Positions 63,592-64,000 of a stretch of 64,000 nucleotides of DNA are shown in pieces (the first letter of the stretch is position 1; each line of letters starts with the position of its first letter). The translations under genes were made by a program, and so were the position numbers. The notes below the pieces were generated by a model. The model searched no databases. It was not told the DNA's origin and saw only the letters and a program-made list of their open reading frames with translations. This DNA is from Nostoc sp. FACHB-892 (GTDB lineage: Bacteria; Cyanobacteriota; Cyanobacteriia; Cyanobacteriales; Nostocaceae): assembly GCF_014698795.1 (NCBI RefSeq), contig NZ_JACJTR010000002.1:124001-188000 (forward strand), written 5' to 3'.

Positions 63592-64000
63592 ATGACTCCA
63601 CTTGTTTCAATCGTTGTTACCTGTTTTAATCAAGCTAGCTATCTAGAACGCTCAGTTAAAAGCGTACTATCGCAAACATTTACTGACCTTGAATGTATTA
63701 TGGTAGATGATGGCTCTACTGATAATACACAAGAAGTAGCTCAACAATTGATCAGTCTAGATTCAAGAGTTAGTTACTTCTATAAGGAAAATGGCGGAGT
63801 ATCATCAAGTCGTAATTTTGGCTTTAAACAGGCACAAGGTAAGTGGATTCAGTTTCTAGATGGAGATGATTGGATTCACAAAGATAAAATTAAATTTCAA
63901 TTAGATCATTTAAGTACCTTAGATGTTCAAGAAAATATTGTTTTATATACAGATTATGAACGGGTATTTATAGACAGAGAACAACAAATTATTAACAGAC
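63592..64000 (+). CDS. GT2-family glycosyltransferase, N-terminal part (runs off window)
   Basis: Starts at ATG 63592 (AAGAAGAG upstream) and is still open at the right edge (136 codons). The GT-A fold start is unambiguous: 'MTPLVSIVVTCFNQASYLER', 'SVKSVLSQTFTDLECIMVDD', 'GSTDNTQEVAQQLI', 'NGGVSSSRNFGFKQAQGKWI' and 'FLDGDDWI', the last being the D-x-D metal site. It transfers a sugar from a nucleotide donor, probably for an extracellular polysaccharide or cell-wall glycan. It is in line with the ATP-grasp-like gene. Confidence 0.9.
   Translation, partial: MTPLVSIVVTCFNQASYLERSVKSVLSQTFTDLECIMVDDGSTDNTQEVAQQLISLDSRVSYFYKENGGVSSSRNFGFKQAQGKWIQFLDGDDWIHKDKIKFQLDHLSTLDVQENIVLYTDYERVFIDREQQIINR

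Noticed and set aside
1..64000. tRNA, rRNA or CRISPR arrays
   Set aside because: No T-loop/anticodon pattern was seen in the gaps, no rRNA-like sequence, and no set of evenly spaced direct repeats. The regular repeats present are 7-base STRR without spacers.

Overview
The window is a piece of a filamentous, probably heterocyst-forming cyanobacterial chromosome (Nostoc/Anabaena type). The evidence is a moderate-to-low G+C content, many copies of the HIP1 octamer GCGATCGC, and runs of heptanucleotide short tandem repeats (STRR) between genes. The gene content is also typical: an SLH/OprB porin, SphS-SphR-PhoU, a pentapeptide-repeat Ser/Thr kinase and DUF3318. No rRNA, tRNA or CRISPR array was seen. 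Most of it is ordinary core chromosome, with repeats and small mobile-element remnants in the gaps.

Layout, left to right. 0-5.7 kb: transketolase 3' end, a PIN toxin with a small putative antitoxin, a secreted glycine-zipper protein, a membrane glycosyltransferase-like protein, DUF3318 and a zinc-ribbon protein. 5.7-15 kb: an SLH porin preceded by a Crp/Fnr regulator, a G-rich segment that may be a structured RNA, the phosphate-sensing operon sphR-sphS-phoU, and divergently two tandem paralogous coiled-coil proteins. 15-24 kb: recA with a LexA-like operator, an FHA protein, a kinase with pentapeptide repeats, a squalene/phytoene-synthase-family enzyme, an IS110 transposase remnant and a GT4 glycosyltransferase. 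24-30 kb: a metallo-beta-lactamase-fold protein lacking its first metal motif, panD, ppa, DUF362 and an AAA-type ATPase. 30-44.6 kb: a P2-type cation ATPase behind a 57-bp perfect palindrome, an aspartase/fumarase-family lyase, pgsA, an LD-carboxypeptidase, GT4, a methyltransferase, a sugar-binding lipoprotein, hemE, an SDR protein and a B12-binding radical SAM enzyme. 44.8-53.8 kb: an RND pump and its adaptor, a small membrane protein, a divergent two-component system and a TPR protein. 54-64 kb: a 2OG-Fe dioxygenase, sfsA, fasciclin, 2TM and phasin-like proteins, FKBP, dnaB, rplI, gloB, an ATP-grasp-like protein and the start of a GT2 glycosyltransferase.

Functional groupings: phosphate signalling (sphR-sphS-phoU); a probable two-component-controlled efflux module (44.8-52.4 kb); and envelope or polysaccharide functions spread over several glycosyltransferases. 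The most interesting points are the folded G-rich segment at about 8.58-8.75 kb, the palindrome before the cation ATPase, two families of MITE-like repeats, the degenerate MBL protein and the tandem coiled-coil pair. I found no clear, self-contained new defence or biosynthetic system. The candidates are offered with the tests that would decide them.
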